A DNA stretch of 64,000 nt from Curtobacterium sp. ISL-83 (lineage in GTDB: Bacteria > Actinomycetota > Actinomycetes > Actinomycetales > Microbacteriaceae), in the NCBI RefSeq assembly GCF_018613895.1, contig NZ_JAGGPH010000011.1, forward strand, positions 124,001 through 188,000, given 5' to 3'. Shown one piece after another: positions 1 to 10,716 of the stretch (position 1 is the stretch's first letter; each line of letters opens with the position of its first letter). A program made the translations under genes and the position numbers. Under the pieces are notes generated by a model. That model had not been told where the DNA came from. It did not search any database and worked only from the letters and a program-made list of their open reading frames with translations.

Positions 1-203
1 TGGGACATGGCGTCGACCTCGGCGTGCGCGGTACCGGCGCCGCGGTGCCAGCCCTCGCCGAGGACCTGGCCGTCCGGCGCGAGCACGACGGCCCCGACAC
101 GGGCGTGGTCGCCCACCACGGGGCCGAGAGCGGCGAGTTCCAGCGCTCGGTGCATCGCACGCACTTCCGCCGGAGTCGCCGACGGGAGGGGGGCGTTGCT
201 CAC
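1..203 (-). CDS. ribD: RibD-type cytidine/deoxycytidylate deaminase domain, partial (3' end beyond window)
   Basis: About 67 N-terminal residues are visible, reading leftwards from a GTG at 203. They contain VGAVVLAPDGQVLGEGW followed by HRGAGTAHAEVDAM, the zinc-binding His-Ala-Glu region of the deaminase half of RibD, which deaminates the pyrimidine in riboflavin synthesis. The GWHRGAGTxHAE wording is typical of RibD rather than of tRNA-adenosine or free cytidine deaminases. The Cys zinc ligands and any reductase domain lie outside the window, so a shorter single-domain deaminase cannot be excluded. Confidence 0.7.
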   Translation of the reverse strand, partial: MSNAPLPSATPAEVRAMHRALELAALGPVVGDHARVGAVVLAPDGQVLGEGWHRGAGTAHAEVDAMS

Positions 204-212
204 GGACCGAGA

Positions 213-818
213 CTACCGACGAACCTGGGGTGACACGTCATCGAGCTGTCCCCCATCAGCGAACGTCACCGCGGGCCACGACAGCGTGGACGCAGGCGTG
301 CCGTCGGCTCGGCGGACCGCATGCCACGCCGTGGTGGGCGCACCGCTCCGGTCCGGGATGCGCGCGGGGCCGGTGCCGGTGTACGAGAACCCGGTCGACG
401 GGGCGACGGCGGCCGACGCGGTGTTGCCCTCGTAGCACTCCCAGGAGACGTCCGGAGCGCCCTGGTCGAAGGCCCAGGTGACGACGAGCTCGACGGCCTC
501 CCGCACGAGTCCGGCGCCGCGAGCCGACGGTGCGAGCCAGAACCCGAGGTCACGGTGCTCCGTGCGGTAGCCGATGACGCCCTCGAGCCAGGTCGACCCC
601 TGCCGCCGGATGGCCCACGTGTACTCACGGTCGGACGCCCAGCCGGGGCCGACCAGCGCGTCCACGAAGGTCCGGGCGTCCCGCGTGGAGTACGGCGTGG
701 GCACGGTGGTCCACCGCACGATCGCCGGGTCCTGGCAGGCGTCGGTGATGGCGGCCGCGTCGTCGCGGGTCGGCAGGTCCAGCCGCACCCGCGCGGACTC
801 GAGCGTGACGGGCAGCAC
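213..818 (-). CDS. GNAT family N-acetyltransferase (RimJ/RimL-like)
   Basis: 201 residues from a GTG at 818, two bases after the trpS stop, so probably translated from the same message. The N-terminus (LESARVRLDLPTRDDAAAI) is the usual opening of RimJ/RimL-type acetyltransferases. Residues 91-104 (LGFWLAPSARGAGL) form the beta4 strand and the R-x-x-G-x-G/A acetyl-CoA pyrophosphate loop. A longer open frame continues upstream through trpS in another frame and is a GC-rich artefact. The family acetylates amines such as ribosomal protein N-termini, small metabolites or antibiotics. The substrate here is unknown. Confidence 0.8.
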   Translation of the reverse strand: MLPVTLESARVRLDLPTRDDAAAITDACQDPAIVRWTTVPTPYSTRDARTFVDALVGPGWASDREYTWAIRRQGSTWLEGVIGYRTEHRDLGFWLAPSARGAGLVREAVELVVTWAFDQGAPDVSWECYEGNTASAAVAPSTGFSYTGTGPARIPDRSGAPTTAWHAVRRADGTPASTLSWPAVTFADGGQLDDVSPQVRR

Positions 819-820
819 GA

Positions 821-2708
<1,888 letters not shown>

Positions 2709-2714
2709 GCAACC

Positions 2715-2720
2715 AGCCTA
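2715..2720 (-). promoter_or_regulatory. -10 element of a leaderless promoter for xthA
   Basis: On the minus strand TAGGCT is followed by six bases and then the xthA ATG. This is the spacing expected when transcription begins at the start codon. No Shine-Dalgarno sequence fits between them. Confidence 0.6.
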
Positions 2721-2808
2721 TCGGCGGGCGCGGACACCCCGGGCGCGGCACCGGAGGCCCCAGGGCGCGGGTCTTGTCCCGGACGCCTCGCCGCGCCACG
2801 ATGGGCAC

Positions 2809-3906
2809 GTGCCGGACGACGAGGCAGTGCCGCAGCGGCACGCGCAGGTGGACAGAGCGATGCTCGCCGCCGCGGAGCTCATGGGGTACGGCTGGCCCCG
2901 CGATGCCGTCGAACCGCTGTCCGGAGCGCTCGCCCTCCACGGCGACGATGCCGGGGTGCTCTGCCTCCTCGCGATCGCCTACTCCGCCGCCGGGGATGCC
3001 GACGCAGCCCGGATCGCTGTCCGCCGGGCGATCGCCACCGACCCCGAGGACGTCGACGCGTACGAACTGGCAGCGGCGCTCGCCGAGGCCGACGGCGACG
3101 TCGCGGAGGCGCGGGCGGCGCGCGCCGCGGCCGTCGAGCTACGCCCCACCGAGCCCGACGTCGCTGCCGAGCAGCTCCTCCTGGATCTCCGGGCGGGGAC
3201 GATCGACGCGGCCACGTACGCTGCTGCCGTCCGTGCGGCCTCGACGCACCCACACCACAGCGCGGTGAACACCGCCCTCGCCTGGCTGGCCGAGCGCGAG
3301 GGCTACGACGGGACTGCCGAACGTGCGCTGGCGGCCGCGGTCGCGGCGTCCCCGGCCGACCCGTGGTCGCGGTGGCTCCTGGTGCGCGCGCAGGAGCGTC
3401 GCGGCGGCACGATCGGCGTCATCGCCCACGCTTCGCTCGTCCTCGCCGAGCACCCGGCAGCAGTCGGCCCGCTCGGCGCGTTCCGCCGCGGCACGGTCCG
3501 ACTGGCGTCGTTCGGGAACGGGTTCCTGGCGCTCGGCGTCGTGGTCGCGCTGTTGGGCTCTGCGCTCGACGCGGCGACGTTCGACGTGGAGCCCGTCGCC
3601 CTGGGGTGGTGCGGGGTGGTGCTCCTCGGCGTCGTGGCCGCGCAGTTCGCGGTCGCGCGACGCCTGGCCCGCACCATGCACACCGGGTGGTCGCACTTCG
3701 TCCGGCTCGTCCGGGTCCACGCTCGTGCGGCCATGGTGCTGCCCGTCGTGCAGGCCGTGGCCGTCGTCGCCGCGGGCTGCCTGCTGGTGCTCCTCGCCGT
3801 CGGCGCACCGTCGCCGGCACTCCTGGCCGTCGGCATCACCGCGGCAGCGGGGTTCCTCGCTGCTCTGGCCGTGGCGGCGTTCCTCGACCGCTGGTACTGG
3901 TCCTGA
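2809..3906 (+). CDS. TPR-containing membrane protein of unknown function
   Basis: 365 residues from a GTG at 2809. The first 220 residues are Ala-rich helical repeats of tetratricopeptide type, for example the unit DAVEPLSGALALHGDDAG and the following ADAARIAVRRAIATDPEDVD, which suggest protein-protein contacts. The C-terminal third has four hydrophobic segments (around FLALGVVVALLGSAL, GVVLLGVVAAQFAVA, VLPVVQAVAVVAAG and AVGITAAAGFLAALAVAAF). The repeats thus precede a four-helix membrane anchor. No catalytic motif is seen. The start follows a low-information GC-rich stretch, so the N-terminus could be a few codons off. A frame running further upstream overlaps xthA and is spurious. Confidence 0.75.
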   Translation: MPDDEAVPQRHAQVDRAMLAAAELMGYGWPRDAVEPLSGALALHGDDAGVLCLLAIAYSAAGDADAARIAVRRAIATDPEDVDAYELAAALAEADGDVAEARAARAAAVELRPTEPDVAAEQLLLDLRAGTIDAATYAAAVRAASTHPHHSAVNTALAWLAEREGYDGTAERALAAAVAASPADPWSRWLLVRAQERRGGTIGVIAHASLVLAEHPAAVGPLGAFRRGTVRLASFGNGFLALGVVVALLGSALDAATFDVEPVALGWCGVVLLGVVAAQFAVARRLARTMHTGWSHFVRLVRVHARAAMVLPVVQAVAVVAAGCLLVLLAVGAPSPALLAVGITAAAGFLAALAVAAFLDRWYWS

Positions 3907-3940
3907 CCCCCCGCCCCCGATCCAGCCGGAGGCTCGCGTC

Positions 3941-4270
3941 GTGACCGTGGTGCTGACCGTCGCCGACGTGCTCGCCGCGTTCCGGCCCGTGGCCGAGGCG
4001 ATGCTCAGCACGTCGGAGTTCCGTTCCGCGGACTTCTGGGTGCACGCCGACGGCCACGAACGCCTGCGACGCGTCGTCGAGACCGACCTCGTCGACGAAG
4101 GGATGCTCCTGGGCTGGTCGATCGCCGGGGACGACGGCGACTCGTGGCTCTGGATCCGTGAGGGGGAGCGGGAACTGCTCGTCAAGGCCGCCGACGACCT
4201 GCAGGACTTCATCGCCGAGAGCGCGTTCGCCTGGGGCGAGCTGCGCCCGATCCCGCCCATCGCGCGGTAG
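3941..4270 (+). CDS. Small conserved-looking protein of unknown function
   Basis: 109 residues from a GTG at 3941 with a good CGGAGG ribosome site seven bases upstream. It is acidic and mixed alpha/beta, with several tryptophans (FWVHADG, LGWSIAGDDGDSWLWIREGE) and no signal peptide or membrane segment. I do not recognise the family. It lies 34 bp after the TPR membrane protein and may be co-transcribed with it. It is followed by the palindromic repeat at 4291-4322 and converges on ptsH. Confidence 0.6.
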   Translation: MTVVLTVADVLAAFRPVAEAMLSTSEFRSADFWVHADGHERLRRVVETDLVDEGMLLGWSIAGDDGDSWLWIREGERELLVKAADDLQDFIAESAFAWGELRPIPPIAR

Positions 4271-4290
4271 CGGCGACCGGACGACGGACG

Positions 4291-4322
4291 GGAGGCGCGG
4301 TGCCAGCTGGCACCGCGCCTCC
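4291..4322. repeat. 32-bp perfect palindrome, copy 1 of a dispersed element
   Basis: Left arm GGAGGCGCGGTGCCA is followed by GC and by its exact reverse complement TGGCACCGCGCCTCC. It lies between the convergent ends of the gene at 3941-4270 and ptsH, where it could also act as a bidirectional terminator, although no T-run follows. The same core recurs at 10720-10751, and a diverged copy sits inside maf at 35379-35415. Confidence 0.85.
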
Positions 4323-4350
4323 AGGCCGTCGTGGCGCTGCGGCAGACCGT

Positions 4351-4623
4351 CTACGCGGCGTCGTGGTCCGTCTGCAGGAACTCGACCAGGCTGTCCGCCG
4401 TGGTCTCGGCGTCGTCGCCGGAGACGGTGAGGGCGACCTCGTCGCCGTTCTCGATGCCGAGCCCGAGCAGGGCGAGGATGCTGCCCGCGTTGCCGGACTT
4501 GTCACCCTTGGCGATCGTGACCTGGTGGCCCGAGGCGGTCACGGCCTGGACGAACAGGGAGGCGGGACGCGCGTGCAGGCCGGAGGCGCTGGCAACGGTG
4601 ACGGTACGGGTGGCTTCGGACAT
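4351..4623 (-). CDS. ptsH: PTS phosphocarrier protein HPr
   Basis: 90 residues. HPr takes a phosphoryl group from EI (encoded at 5712-7367) and passes it to sugar-specific EIIA domains such as MtlF. The active-site motif GLHARPAS places the phosphorylated His at residue 17. The segment GSILALLGLGI aligns with the regulatory serine region of low-GC Gram-positive HPr (Ser 48 here); no HPr kinase gene is seen in the window. The ATG at 4623 has an AGGAG ribosome site. A GC-rich inverted repeat in the leader (near 4640-4655) and a TACCAT -10-like hexamer upstream suggest its own promoter. Confidence 0.95.
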   Translation of the reverse strand: MSEATRTVTVASASGLHARPASLFVQAVTASGHQVTIAKGDKSGNAGSILALLGLGIENGDEVALTVSGDDAETTADSLVEFLQTDHDAA

Positions 4624-4696
4624 CGATGGTCTCCTGTCGAGGGGGCGGTGCGCCCTCATGGTAGCGACGCACGTCTGAGCTGGTGGGGAGCGTCGG

Positions 4697-5467
4697 TCAG
4701 GAACGACCGGGCCAGAACACCTCGGTGCCGGCAGCCTCGACCTCGCGCACGAGGTCGAGGTTGACGGCGGGGTCGGTGATGATCGTGTCGATCGCGGCGA
4801 GCGGTGCGACACGGCCGAACTCCTCGCGACCGAACTTGGTGTGGTCGGCGAGCAGGATGCTGCGGCGGGCGGACTTGATCATGGCGCTCTTCACGGCGGC
4901 CTCGGCCACGTTGTGCGTCGTCAGCCCGCGCTCGGGGGTGATCCCGTTGATGCTGACGAAGGCCACGTCGACGCTGACCATCCCGATCAGCTGGTGCGTC
5001 CAGGTGCCGACGGCCGCCAGGGAGTCGCTCCGGATGTTGCCGCCGAGCAGGTGCAGGTCGATGCCGGGTCGGTTGGCGACGGCCATCGCGACGGGGAGCG
5101 AGTGCGTGACCACCGTCAGACCGCGGTCGGTCGGCAGCAGCTCCGCCAGGCAGATGGTCGAGGTCCCGGCGTCGATCATGACCGAGCCGTTCTCGGGGAG
5201 TTCCTCGAGCGCGGCCTCGGCGATGACCATCTTCTCGGTCTGGTTCATGCCGCCGCGGTCACCGACCCCGGGGTGCAGCGTGATGCGCTCGACCGGGATC
5301 GCGCCACCGTGCGCACGGCGGACGAGGCCGCGGCGCTCGAGGCTCGTCAGGTCACGGCGGATCGTCTCCGGCGTGACGGCGAGCAGCTCGGCCAGGTCCT
5401 TCACGTCGACCCGACCGTGCGCCCGCGCCTGCTCGACGATGCGCTGGTGGCGCTCTGGTGCGTACAT
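4697..5467 (-). CDS. DeoR-family transcriptional repressor of the PTS/mannitol genes
   Basis: 256 residues. The N-terminal DeoR helix-turn-helix covers residues 1-58 (RHQRIVEQARAHGRVDVKDL, then VTPETIRRDLTSLERRGLV). The C-terminal sugar-phosphate sensing domain shows the usual IDAGTST, THSLPVAMAVA, LLGGNIR and LADHTKFG motifs. It diverges from ptsI-mtlA-mtlF-mtlD and shares a 244-bp control region with them, so it probably represses EI and the mannitol genes until a sugar phosphate binds. The frame is open 213 bases further upstream, but ATG 5467 (MYAPERHQRI) fits the family start and leaves the strong promoter at 5575-5604 outside the gene. Confidence 0.9.
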   Translation of the reverse strand: MYAPERHQRIVEQARAHGRVDVKDLAELLAVTPETIRRDLTSLERRGLVRRAHGGAIPVERITLHPGVGDRGGMNQTEKMVIAEAALEELPENGSVMIDAGTSTICLAELLPTDRGLTVVTHSLPVAMAVANRPGIDLHLLGGNIRSDSLAAVGTWTHQLIGMVSVDVAFVSINGITPERGLTTHNVAEAAVKSAMIKSARRSILLADHTKFGREEFGRVAPLAAIDTIITDPAVNLDLVREVEAAGTEVFWPGRS

Positions 5468-5711
5468 GACCTCGTCGTCTCGATCGGAACGGAACGGACA
5501 TGCTCGGGCACGATCGTGGCGGGACCATCCGAGGGCGATGCGCCGCCAGACGCAAACGGGCATCTGTTTCTGCATTTTTATCCCCGGATGTGTTTGTTTG
5601 TCAACCGGGATCGATGTATGGTCGTGCCAAGCCGCACGGGCGTGGTCGTTCGTGATGCACGTTCTGAACCGCACCCCCACCGCATCAGCGAGTGAGATGA
5701 AGGAGTCTCCA
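5468..5711. promoter_or_regulatory. Divergent control region between the DeoR repressor and ptsI
   Basis: An unusually AT-rich island holds two overlapping promoters. On the minus strand TTGACA (5599-5604) and TAAAAA (5575-5580) are 18 bp apart and would drive the repressor. On the plus strand TTGTTT (5594-5599) and TATGGT (5617-5622) are 17 bp apart and would drive ptsI. Their -35 boxes overlap in a TGTTTGTTTGTC tract with a partial echo, CATCTGTTTCTG, at 5561-5572. Both are candidate DeoR operators. A repressor bound there would block both directions. An AAGGAG ribosome site at 5700-5705 serves ptsI. Confidence 0.7.
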
Positions 5712-7367
5712 ATGCCCGAACTGCTCGGAACCGGCGTCGGCCGTGGCGTCGCTCACGGACCGGTGCTCCGGATGGCGGACCCGCTCGGCGAGCCGTCCAC
5801 TGCGCCGCTCGAGGGATCGGTCGACGACGCCAAGCAGTCCGTGCACGACGCGCTCGCCGCGGTCGCCGACGACCTGAACAAGCGCGGGGCCCTCGCCGGT
5901 GGCGACGCCCAGGCCGTGCTCGAGGCCCAGGCGCTCATGGCGCAGGACCCGACGCTCCTGGACGACGTGCACGCCCGCATCGCCGCCGGCACCAACCCCG
6001 AGCGCGCGGTGTACGAGGCGTTCGCGCAGTTCCGCGACCTGCTCGCCGGGATGGGTGGCTACATGGGGGAGCGCGCGGCGGACCTCGACGACGTCGCCCA
6101 GCGCATCGTCGCGAAGCTCCGCGGCGTCCCGGCCCCCGGGGTCCCGGAGTCGGACACCCCCTTCGTGCTCGTCGCCCGCGACCTGGCGCCCGCCGACACC
6201 GCGCTCCTGGACCTCGACAAGGTCCTCGCACTCGTGACCCGCGACGGCGGACCGACCTCGCACACCGCGATCCTCGCCCGCGCCAAGGGGATCACGGCGA
6301 TCGTCGGGGTCTCCGGTGCCGAGGCGCTCGTCGACGGACAGCCGATCGTGGTCGACTCCGTCGCCGGGACCGTCGTCACCGAGCCGTCCGCCGAACTCGT
6401 CGCCGACGTCGAGCGTCGGATCGCCGAGCGACTCGCGGCCGCCGCGGCACCGCTCACCGCGGGCGCCCTCGCCGACGGGCACACCGTGCCGCTGCTCGCG
6501 AACCTCGGCAGCCCCGCCGACGCCGCGGGCGCCGTGTCTCTCGGTGCGGAGGGCGTGGGGCTCTTCCGCACCGAGTTCCTCTTCCTCGACGCGCCGACCG
6601 CCCCCACGGTCGAGCAGCAGACCGAGTCGTACCGGCAGCTCCTCGCCGCGTTCCCGGGCAAGAAGGTCGTCGTCCGGGCGCTCGACGCCGGTGCCGACAA
6701 GCCGCTGCCGTTCCTGACCGACAAGGACGAGGAGAACCCCGCGCTCGGCCGTCGTGGGCTCCGGGCGCTCCGGAACCACGAGCAGGTCCTCCGCGACCAG
6801 CTCACCGCGCTCGCCCAGGCCGACGCCGTGACCGAGGCCGACCTCTGGGTGATGGCACCCATGGTCGCCGACGCCGAGGAGACCGAGTACTTCGTCGGGC
6901 TCGCCCGCGAACTCGGGATCCGGACCGCCGGCGTGATGGCCGAGGTCCCCTCGCTCGCGCTGATGGCCGAGCAGGTCCTGCAGACCGCGGACTTCGTGTC
7001 CATCGGCACGAACGACCTGACCCAGTACACGATGGCCGCCGACCGGATGCTCGGCACCGTCGCGTCGTACCAGAACCCCTGGCACCCCGCCGTCCTGCGC
7101 CTCGTCGCGCAGCTCGGCGCGGCCGGCGCCGCCGCGGGCAAGCCCGTCGGCATCTGCGGCGAGGCGGCGGCGGACCCGCTGCTCGCGGTCGTCCTGGTCG
7201 GCCTCGGGGCCACCACCCTCTCCATGACTCCCGCGGCCCTGGCCGACGTGCGCGCCGAACTCGGTCTGCACACGCTCGAACAGGCTCGTGAGATGGCGAC
7301 GGCGGCACTCGCCGCGAGCACGGCGGCGGCTGCGAAGTCCGCTGCGGCCGCGGTCCACGCCTCCTGA
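5712..7367 (+). CDS. ptsI: PTS enzyme I (phosphoenolpyruvate--protein phosphotransferase)
   Basis: 551 residues, close to the usual ~570. EI takes phosphate from phosphoenolpyruvate and hands it to HPr. The N-terminal HPr-binding domain is followed by the swivelling His domain, with DGGPTSHTAILAR placing the phosphorylated His at residue 184. The C-terminal PEP-binding barrel has GVGLFRTEFLF, GADKPLPFL, SIGTNDLTQY and the catalytic Cys 482 in GICGEAAADP. The C-terminus ends in an Ala-rich tail. The ATG at 5712 is preceded by AAGGAG. It heads the ptsI-mtlA-mtlF-mtlD cluster, so general PTS and mannitol genes appear to be expressed together. Confidence 0.97.
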   Translation: MPELLGTGVGRGVAHGPVLRMADPLGEPSTAPLEGSVDDAKQSVHDALAAVADDLNKRGALAGGDAQAVLEAQALMAQDPTLLDDVHARIAAGTNPERAVYEAFAQFRDLLAGMGGYMGERAADLDDVAQRIVAKLRGVPAPGVPESDTPFVLVARDLAPADTALLDLDKVLALVTRDGGPTSHTAILARAKGITAIVGVSGAEALVDGQPIVVDSVAGTVVTEPSAELVADVERRIAERLAAAAAPLTAGALADGHTVPLLANLGSPADAAGAVSLGAEGVGLFRTEFLFLDAPTAPTVEQQTESYRQLLAAFPGKKVVVRALDAGADKPLPFLTDKDEENPALGRRGLRALRNHEQVLRDQLTALAQADAVTEADLWVMAPMVADAEETEYFVGLARELGIRTAGVMAEVPSLALMAEQVLQTADFVSIGTNDLTQYTMAADRMLGTVASYQNPWHPAVLRLVAQLGAAGAAAGKPVGICGEAAADPLLAVVLVGLGATTLSMTPAALADVRAELGLHTLEQAREMATAALAASTAAAAKSAAAAVHAS

Positions 7368-7429
7368 CCCGCAAGCACCACATCCCCTCACCCCACGCAG
7401 CAGCTCCACCACACAGAAAGTCACCGCAC

Positions 7430-8995
7430 ATGACAACGTCGTCCGTTGCAGCGCCCGACGCTCCCGCGAAGTCGCGGGGCGGCGCACGCGTCGCCGTTCA
7501 GAAGTTCGGCACGTTCCTCTCCGGCATGGTCATGCCCAACATCGCGATCTTCATCGCGTGGGGCATCATCACCGCCTTCTTCATCCAGACCGGTTGGACA
7601 CCGGTCGGGATCCTCGGCGGGTTCGGTACGACCGACGGTGTCGCGAACCTCGGCCTCGTCGGCCCGATCCTGACCTACCTCATCCCGCTCGCGATCGCCA
7701 TCCAGGGCGGCCGCATGATCTACGACACCCGCGGCGCGGTCGTCGGGTCGATCATGACCATGGGCGTCATCGTCGGCGCGAACGGCACCACGATGATCCT
7801 CGGCGCGATGATCTGCGGGCCGCTCGGCGCGTGGCTCATCAAGCAGGTCGACAAGATCTGGGACGGCAAGATCCGGCCCGGGTTCGAGATGCTCGTGAAC
7901 AACTACGCGGCTGGCATCCTCGGCTTCGTGCTCGCGATGATCGGGTTCTTCTGGCTCGCCCCGATCTTCAAGGCCATCGCGAACGCCCTCGGCACCGCGG
8001 TCGAGTTCCTCGTCAACCACTCGCTGCTGCCGCTCGCCAGCGTCATCATCGAGCCGGCGAAGGTGTTCTTCCTCAACAACGCGATCAACCACGGTGTGCT
8101 CGACCAGCTCGGTGCCGCCCAGGTGAAGGAGTCCGGCAAGAGCATCCTGTTCCTGCTCGAGGCGAACCCCGGCCCCGGCCTCGGCATCCTGCTCGCCTTC
8201 ACCTTCTTCGGTGTCGGCATCGCCCGCTCGACCGCTCCCGGCGCGATCATCATCCAGTTCCTCGGCGGCATCCACGAGATCTACTTCCCGTACGTGCTGC
8301 AGAAGCCGGTCCTGTTCATCGCCGTCATCCTCGGTGGTGCCACGGGTGTCGCGACCAACGTCGCGTTCCACTCCGGTCTGGTCGCTCCGGCATCCCCGGG
8401 GTCGATCTTCGCGGTCCTCGGATCGACGTCGAAGGACAGCTTCCTCGGTGTGATCCTGTCGGTCGTCCTGTCCGCGGCGGTCTCGTTCGCAGTGGCGTCG
8501 TTCTTCCTCCTCGCCAGCCGCAAGCGCGACCTGGCGAACGGTGGCGGCGACATGACGGCCGCGATGGCGAAGCTCCAGGCCAACAAGGGCCGCGACGTCA
8601 ACGCCGCGACCGCCGGTCTGCTCGGCACGAACGCACCGGCGAACCAGGAGGAGGCCGACGCCTCGCTCCCGACCGCCGGGGCCGGTACCGCCACGGCGAC
8701 CCGCGTCCAGAACCTGGTGTTCGCCTGCGACGCCGGCATGGGCTCGAGCGCCATGGGCGCCAGCGTCCTGCGCAACAAGATCAAGAAGGCGGGCATCGAG
8801 GGCGTCACGGTCACCAACAAGGCGATCGCGAACCTCTCCGGTGACGAGGACCTGATCATCACGCAGGAAGAGCTGACCGCTCGCGCGCGCCAGAAGAACC
8901 CGAACGCGCAGCACGTGTCCGTCGGCAACTTCATGAACGCACCGCAGTACGACCAGGTCGTCGAGCAGTTGCAGAACCAGGCACGCAACCAGTAA
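7430..8995 (+). CDS. mtlA: Mannitol-specific PTS permease, EIICB
   Basis: 521 residues. An EIIC membrane domain of about 350 residues (starting KFGTFLSGMVMPNIAIFIAW) has the diagnostic sugar-site segment GGIHEIYFPY. It is followed by a linker and an EIIB domain whose phosphorylated Cys 433 lies in FACDAGMGSSAMGAS. The protein imports mannitol and releases it as mannitol 1-phosphate. The E. coli enzyme also carries EIIA, but here the chain ends after EIIB and EIIA is a separate gene (mtlF). It lies 62 bp after ptsI and 88 bp before mtlF. Confidence 0.96.
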   Translation: MTTSSVAAPDAPAKSRGGARVAVQKFGTFLSGMVMPNIAIFIAWGIITAFFIQTGWTPVGILGGFGTTDGVANLGLVGPILTYLIPLAIAIQGGRMIYDTRGAVVGSIMTMGVIVGANGTTMILGAMICGPLGAWLIKQVDKIWDGKIRPGFEMLVNNYAAGILGFVLAMIGFFWLAPIFKAIANALGTAVEFLVNHSLLPLASVIIEPAKVFFLNNAINHGVLDQLGAAQVKESGKSILFLLEANPGPGLGILLAFTFFGVGIARSTAPGAIIIQFLGGIHEIYFPYVLQKPVLFIAVILGGATGVATNVAFHSGLVAPASPGSIFAVLGSTSKDSFLGVILSVVLSAAVSFAVASFFLLASRKRDLANGGGDMTAAMAKLQANKGRDVNAATAGLLGTNAPANQEEADASLPTAGAGTATATRVQNLVFACDAGMGSSAMGASVLRNKIKKAGIEGVTVTNKAIANLSGDEDLIITQEELTARARQKNPNAQHVSVGNFMNAPQYDQVVEQLQNQARNQ

Positions 8996-9083
8996 CGAAG
9001 TGCAGTATCGGAGGGGGCGGTGCGAGCCGCCCCCTCCACGCACGTCCCCTCCACGACCGTCCACGACACAAGGAGAACCCCCG

Positions 9084-9521
9084 ATGCCCGTCCTGCAGGA
9101 GAGCCAGATCCGGATCCACACCGAGGACACCGCCCCCACCAAGTCGGAGGCGATGAAGGAGGCTGCCGAGATCCTCGAAGCTGCAGGCGCGGTCACGGCG
9201 GACTACTACCCGGCGATGCTCGAGCGCGAGAAGAGCGTGTCCACCTACATGGGCAACTTCCTCGCCATCCCGCACGGCACGAACGACGCGAAGGACGCCA
9301 TCCGGTCCTCGGCACTGTCGTTCATCCGCTACGCCACCCCCATCGACTGGGACGGCAACGACGTGCGGTTCGTCGTCGGCATCGCCGGCGTGAACAACGA
9401 GCACCTCGACATCCTCTCGAAGATCGCGATCGTGTTCTCCGACGAGGACGAGGTCGCCAAGCTGACGAACGCCGCCGACCCCGCGGCGATCCTCGCGATC
9501 CTCGGTGAGGTAAACGAGTGA
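9084..9521 (+). CDS. mtlF: Mannitol-specific PTS EIIA component
   Basis: 145 residues of the mannitol/fructose EIIA fold. NFLAIPHGTN places the phosphorylated histidine at residue 64. It relays phosphate from HPr to the EIIB domain of MtlA. The ATG at 9084 has an AAGGAG ribosome site nine bases upstream. A frame open from 9000 has no such support. The stop overlaps the GTG start of mtlD by four bases (GTGA), so the two are translationally coupled. Confidence 0.95.
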   Translation: MPVLQESQIRIHTEDTAPTKSEAMKEAAEILEAAGAVTADYYPAMLEREKSVSTYMGNFLAIPHGTNDAKDAIRSSALSFIRYATPIDWDGNDVRFVVGIAGVNNEHLDILSKIAIVFSDEDEVAKLTNAADPAAILAILGEVNE

Positions 9522-10681
9522 CCGCCGACCACCGCACGGCCGTCCACTTCGGTGCCGGCAACATCGGCCGCGGCTTCGTCGGTCTGCTGCTCCACCAGGC
9601 CGGCTACGAGGTCGTCTTCGCCGACGTCGCAGCACCGCTCATCGACGCGCTGTCCGCCGCTGAGTCGTACACCGTGCACGAGGTCGGCGCAGGGGCCGAG
9701 GACCACGAGGTGACTGGCTTCCGCGCGGTGAACAGCGCCCAGGACGAGGCCGGCGTCATCGCGGAGGTCGCGGCCGCGGACGTCGTCACCTGCGCCGTCG
9801 GCCCCACCGTCCTGAAGTTCATCGCCCCCGTGATCGCCGCAGGGCTCGTCGCGCGGTCGGCGGACGCCGCGCCCGTCGCCGTGATGGCGTGCGAGAACGC
9901 CATCAACGCGACCGACCGCCTCCGTGAGTTCATCGTCGCTGCGCTGCCCGAGGCCGACCGTGACGCCGCCCTGGCGAAGGCCGTGTTCGCGAACACCGCG
10001 GTCGATCGGATCGTGCCCGCGCAGGCGGCCGGCGGCGGACTCGACGTCACCGTCGAGACGTACTACGAGTGGGCGATCGACCGGACACCGTTCCACGGGA
10101 ACGCGCCGGAGATCCCGGGTGCGCACTACGTCGACGGGCTCGCGGCTTCGATCGAGCGCAAGCTCTTCACGGTGAACACCGGGCACGCGACCGTCGCGTA
10201 CCACGGCTTCCTCGCGGGAGCGGACAAGATCTCCGACGCCATCGCGATCCCCGCGGTCCGCTCCGAGCTCGAGTCGGTCCTCGCCGAGACGAGCGACCTG
10301 CTCGTGCGTCGGCACGAGCTCGACCCGGACGTGCACCGCGCCTACGTCCAGGCGATCATCGGTCGGTTCGAGAACCCGCACCTGCCGGACACGGTGACGC
10401 GGGTCGGACGCCAGCCGCTCCGGAAGCTGTCACGCGACGAGCGCTTCGTCTCGCCGGCCGCGGCCCTCGCCGAGGACGGTACCGAACCCACCGCACTCCT
10501 CGACGCGATGGGCGCCGCACTCCGGTTCGACGTCGCCGACGACGAGCAGAGCGTGGAGCTGCAGGCACTGCTCCGCTCCGATCGCTCGGACGCCGACATC
10601 GCCACCGAGATCACGGGACTCGACGCGCAGCACCCGCTGCACGCCGCGTTCGCCGCCCGCGTCAAGGTCGCGCGCAACTGA
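9518..10681 (+). CDS. mtlD: Mannitol-1-phosphate 5-dehydrogenase
   Basis: 387 residues. It oxidises mannitol 1-phosphate to fructose 6-phosphate with NAD. The N-terminal Rossmann motif is HFGAGNIGRGFVG. The polyol-dehydrogenase signature KLFTVNTGHATVAYHG supplies the catalytic Lys, Asn and His. Length and motifs match the MtlD branch of long-chain polyol dehydrogenases. It starts at GTG 9518 inside the mtlF stop and closes the operon. The 38-bp palindrome at 10717-10754 lies 36 bp after the stop and is the likely terminator. Confidence 0.96.
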   Translation: MTADHRTAVHFGAGNIGRGFVGLLLHQAGYEVVFADVAAPLIDALSAAESYTVHEVGAGAEDHEVTGFRAVNSAQDEAGVIAEVAAADVVTCAVGPTVLKFIAPVIAAGLVARSADAAPVAVMACENAINATDRLREFIVAALPEADRDAALAKAVFANTAVDRIVPAQAAGGGLDVTVETYYEWAIDRTPFHGNAPEIPGAHYVDGLAASIERKLFTVNTGHATVAYHGFLAGADKISDAIAIPAVRSELESVLAETSDLLVRRHELDPDVHRAYVQAIIGRFENPHLPDTVTRVGRQPLRKLSRDERFVSPAAALAEDGTEPTALLDAMGAALRFDVADDEQSVELQALLRSDRSDADIATEITGLDAQHPLHAAFAARVKVARN

Positions 10682-10716
10682 CGACGCGTCCGGCTCGGAA
10701 CGAGACCGGGGAGACG

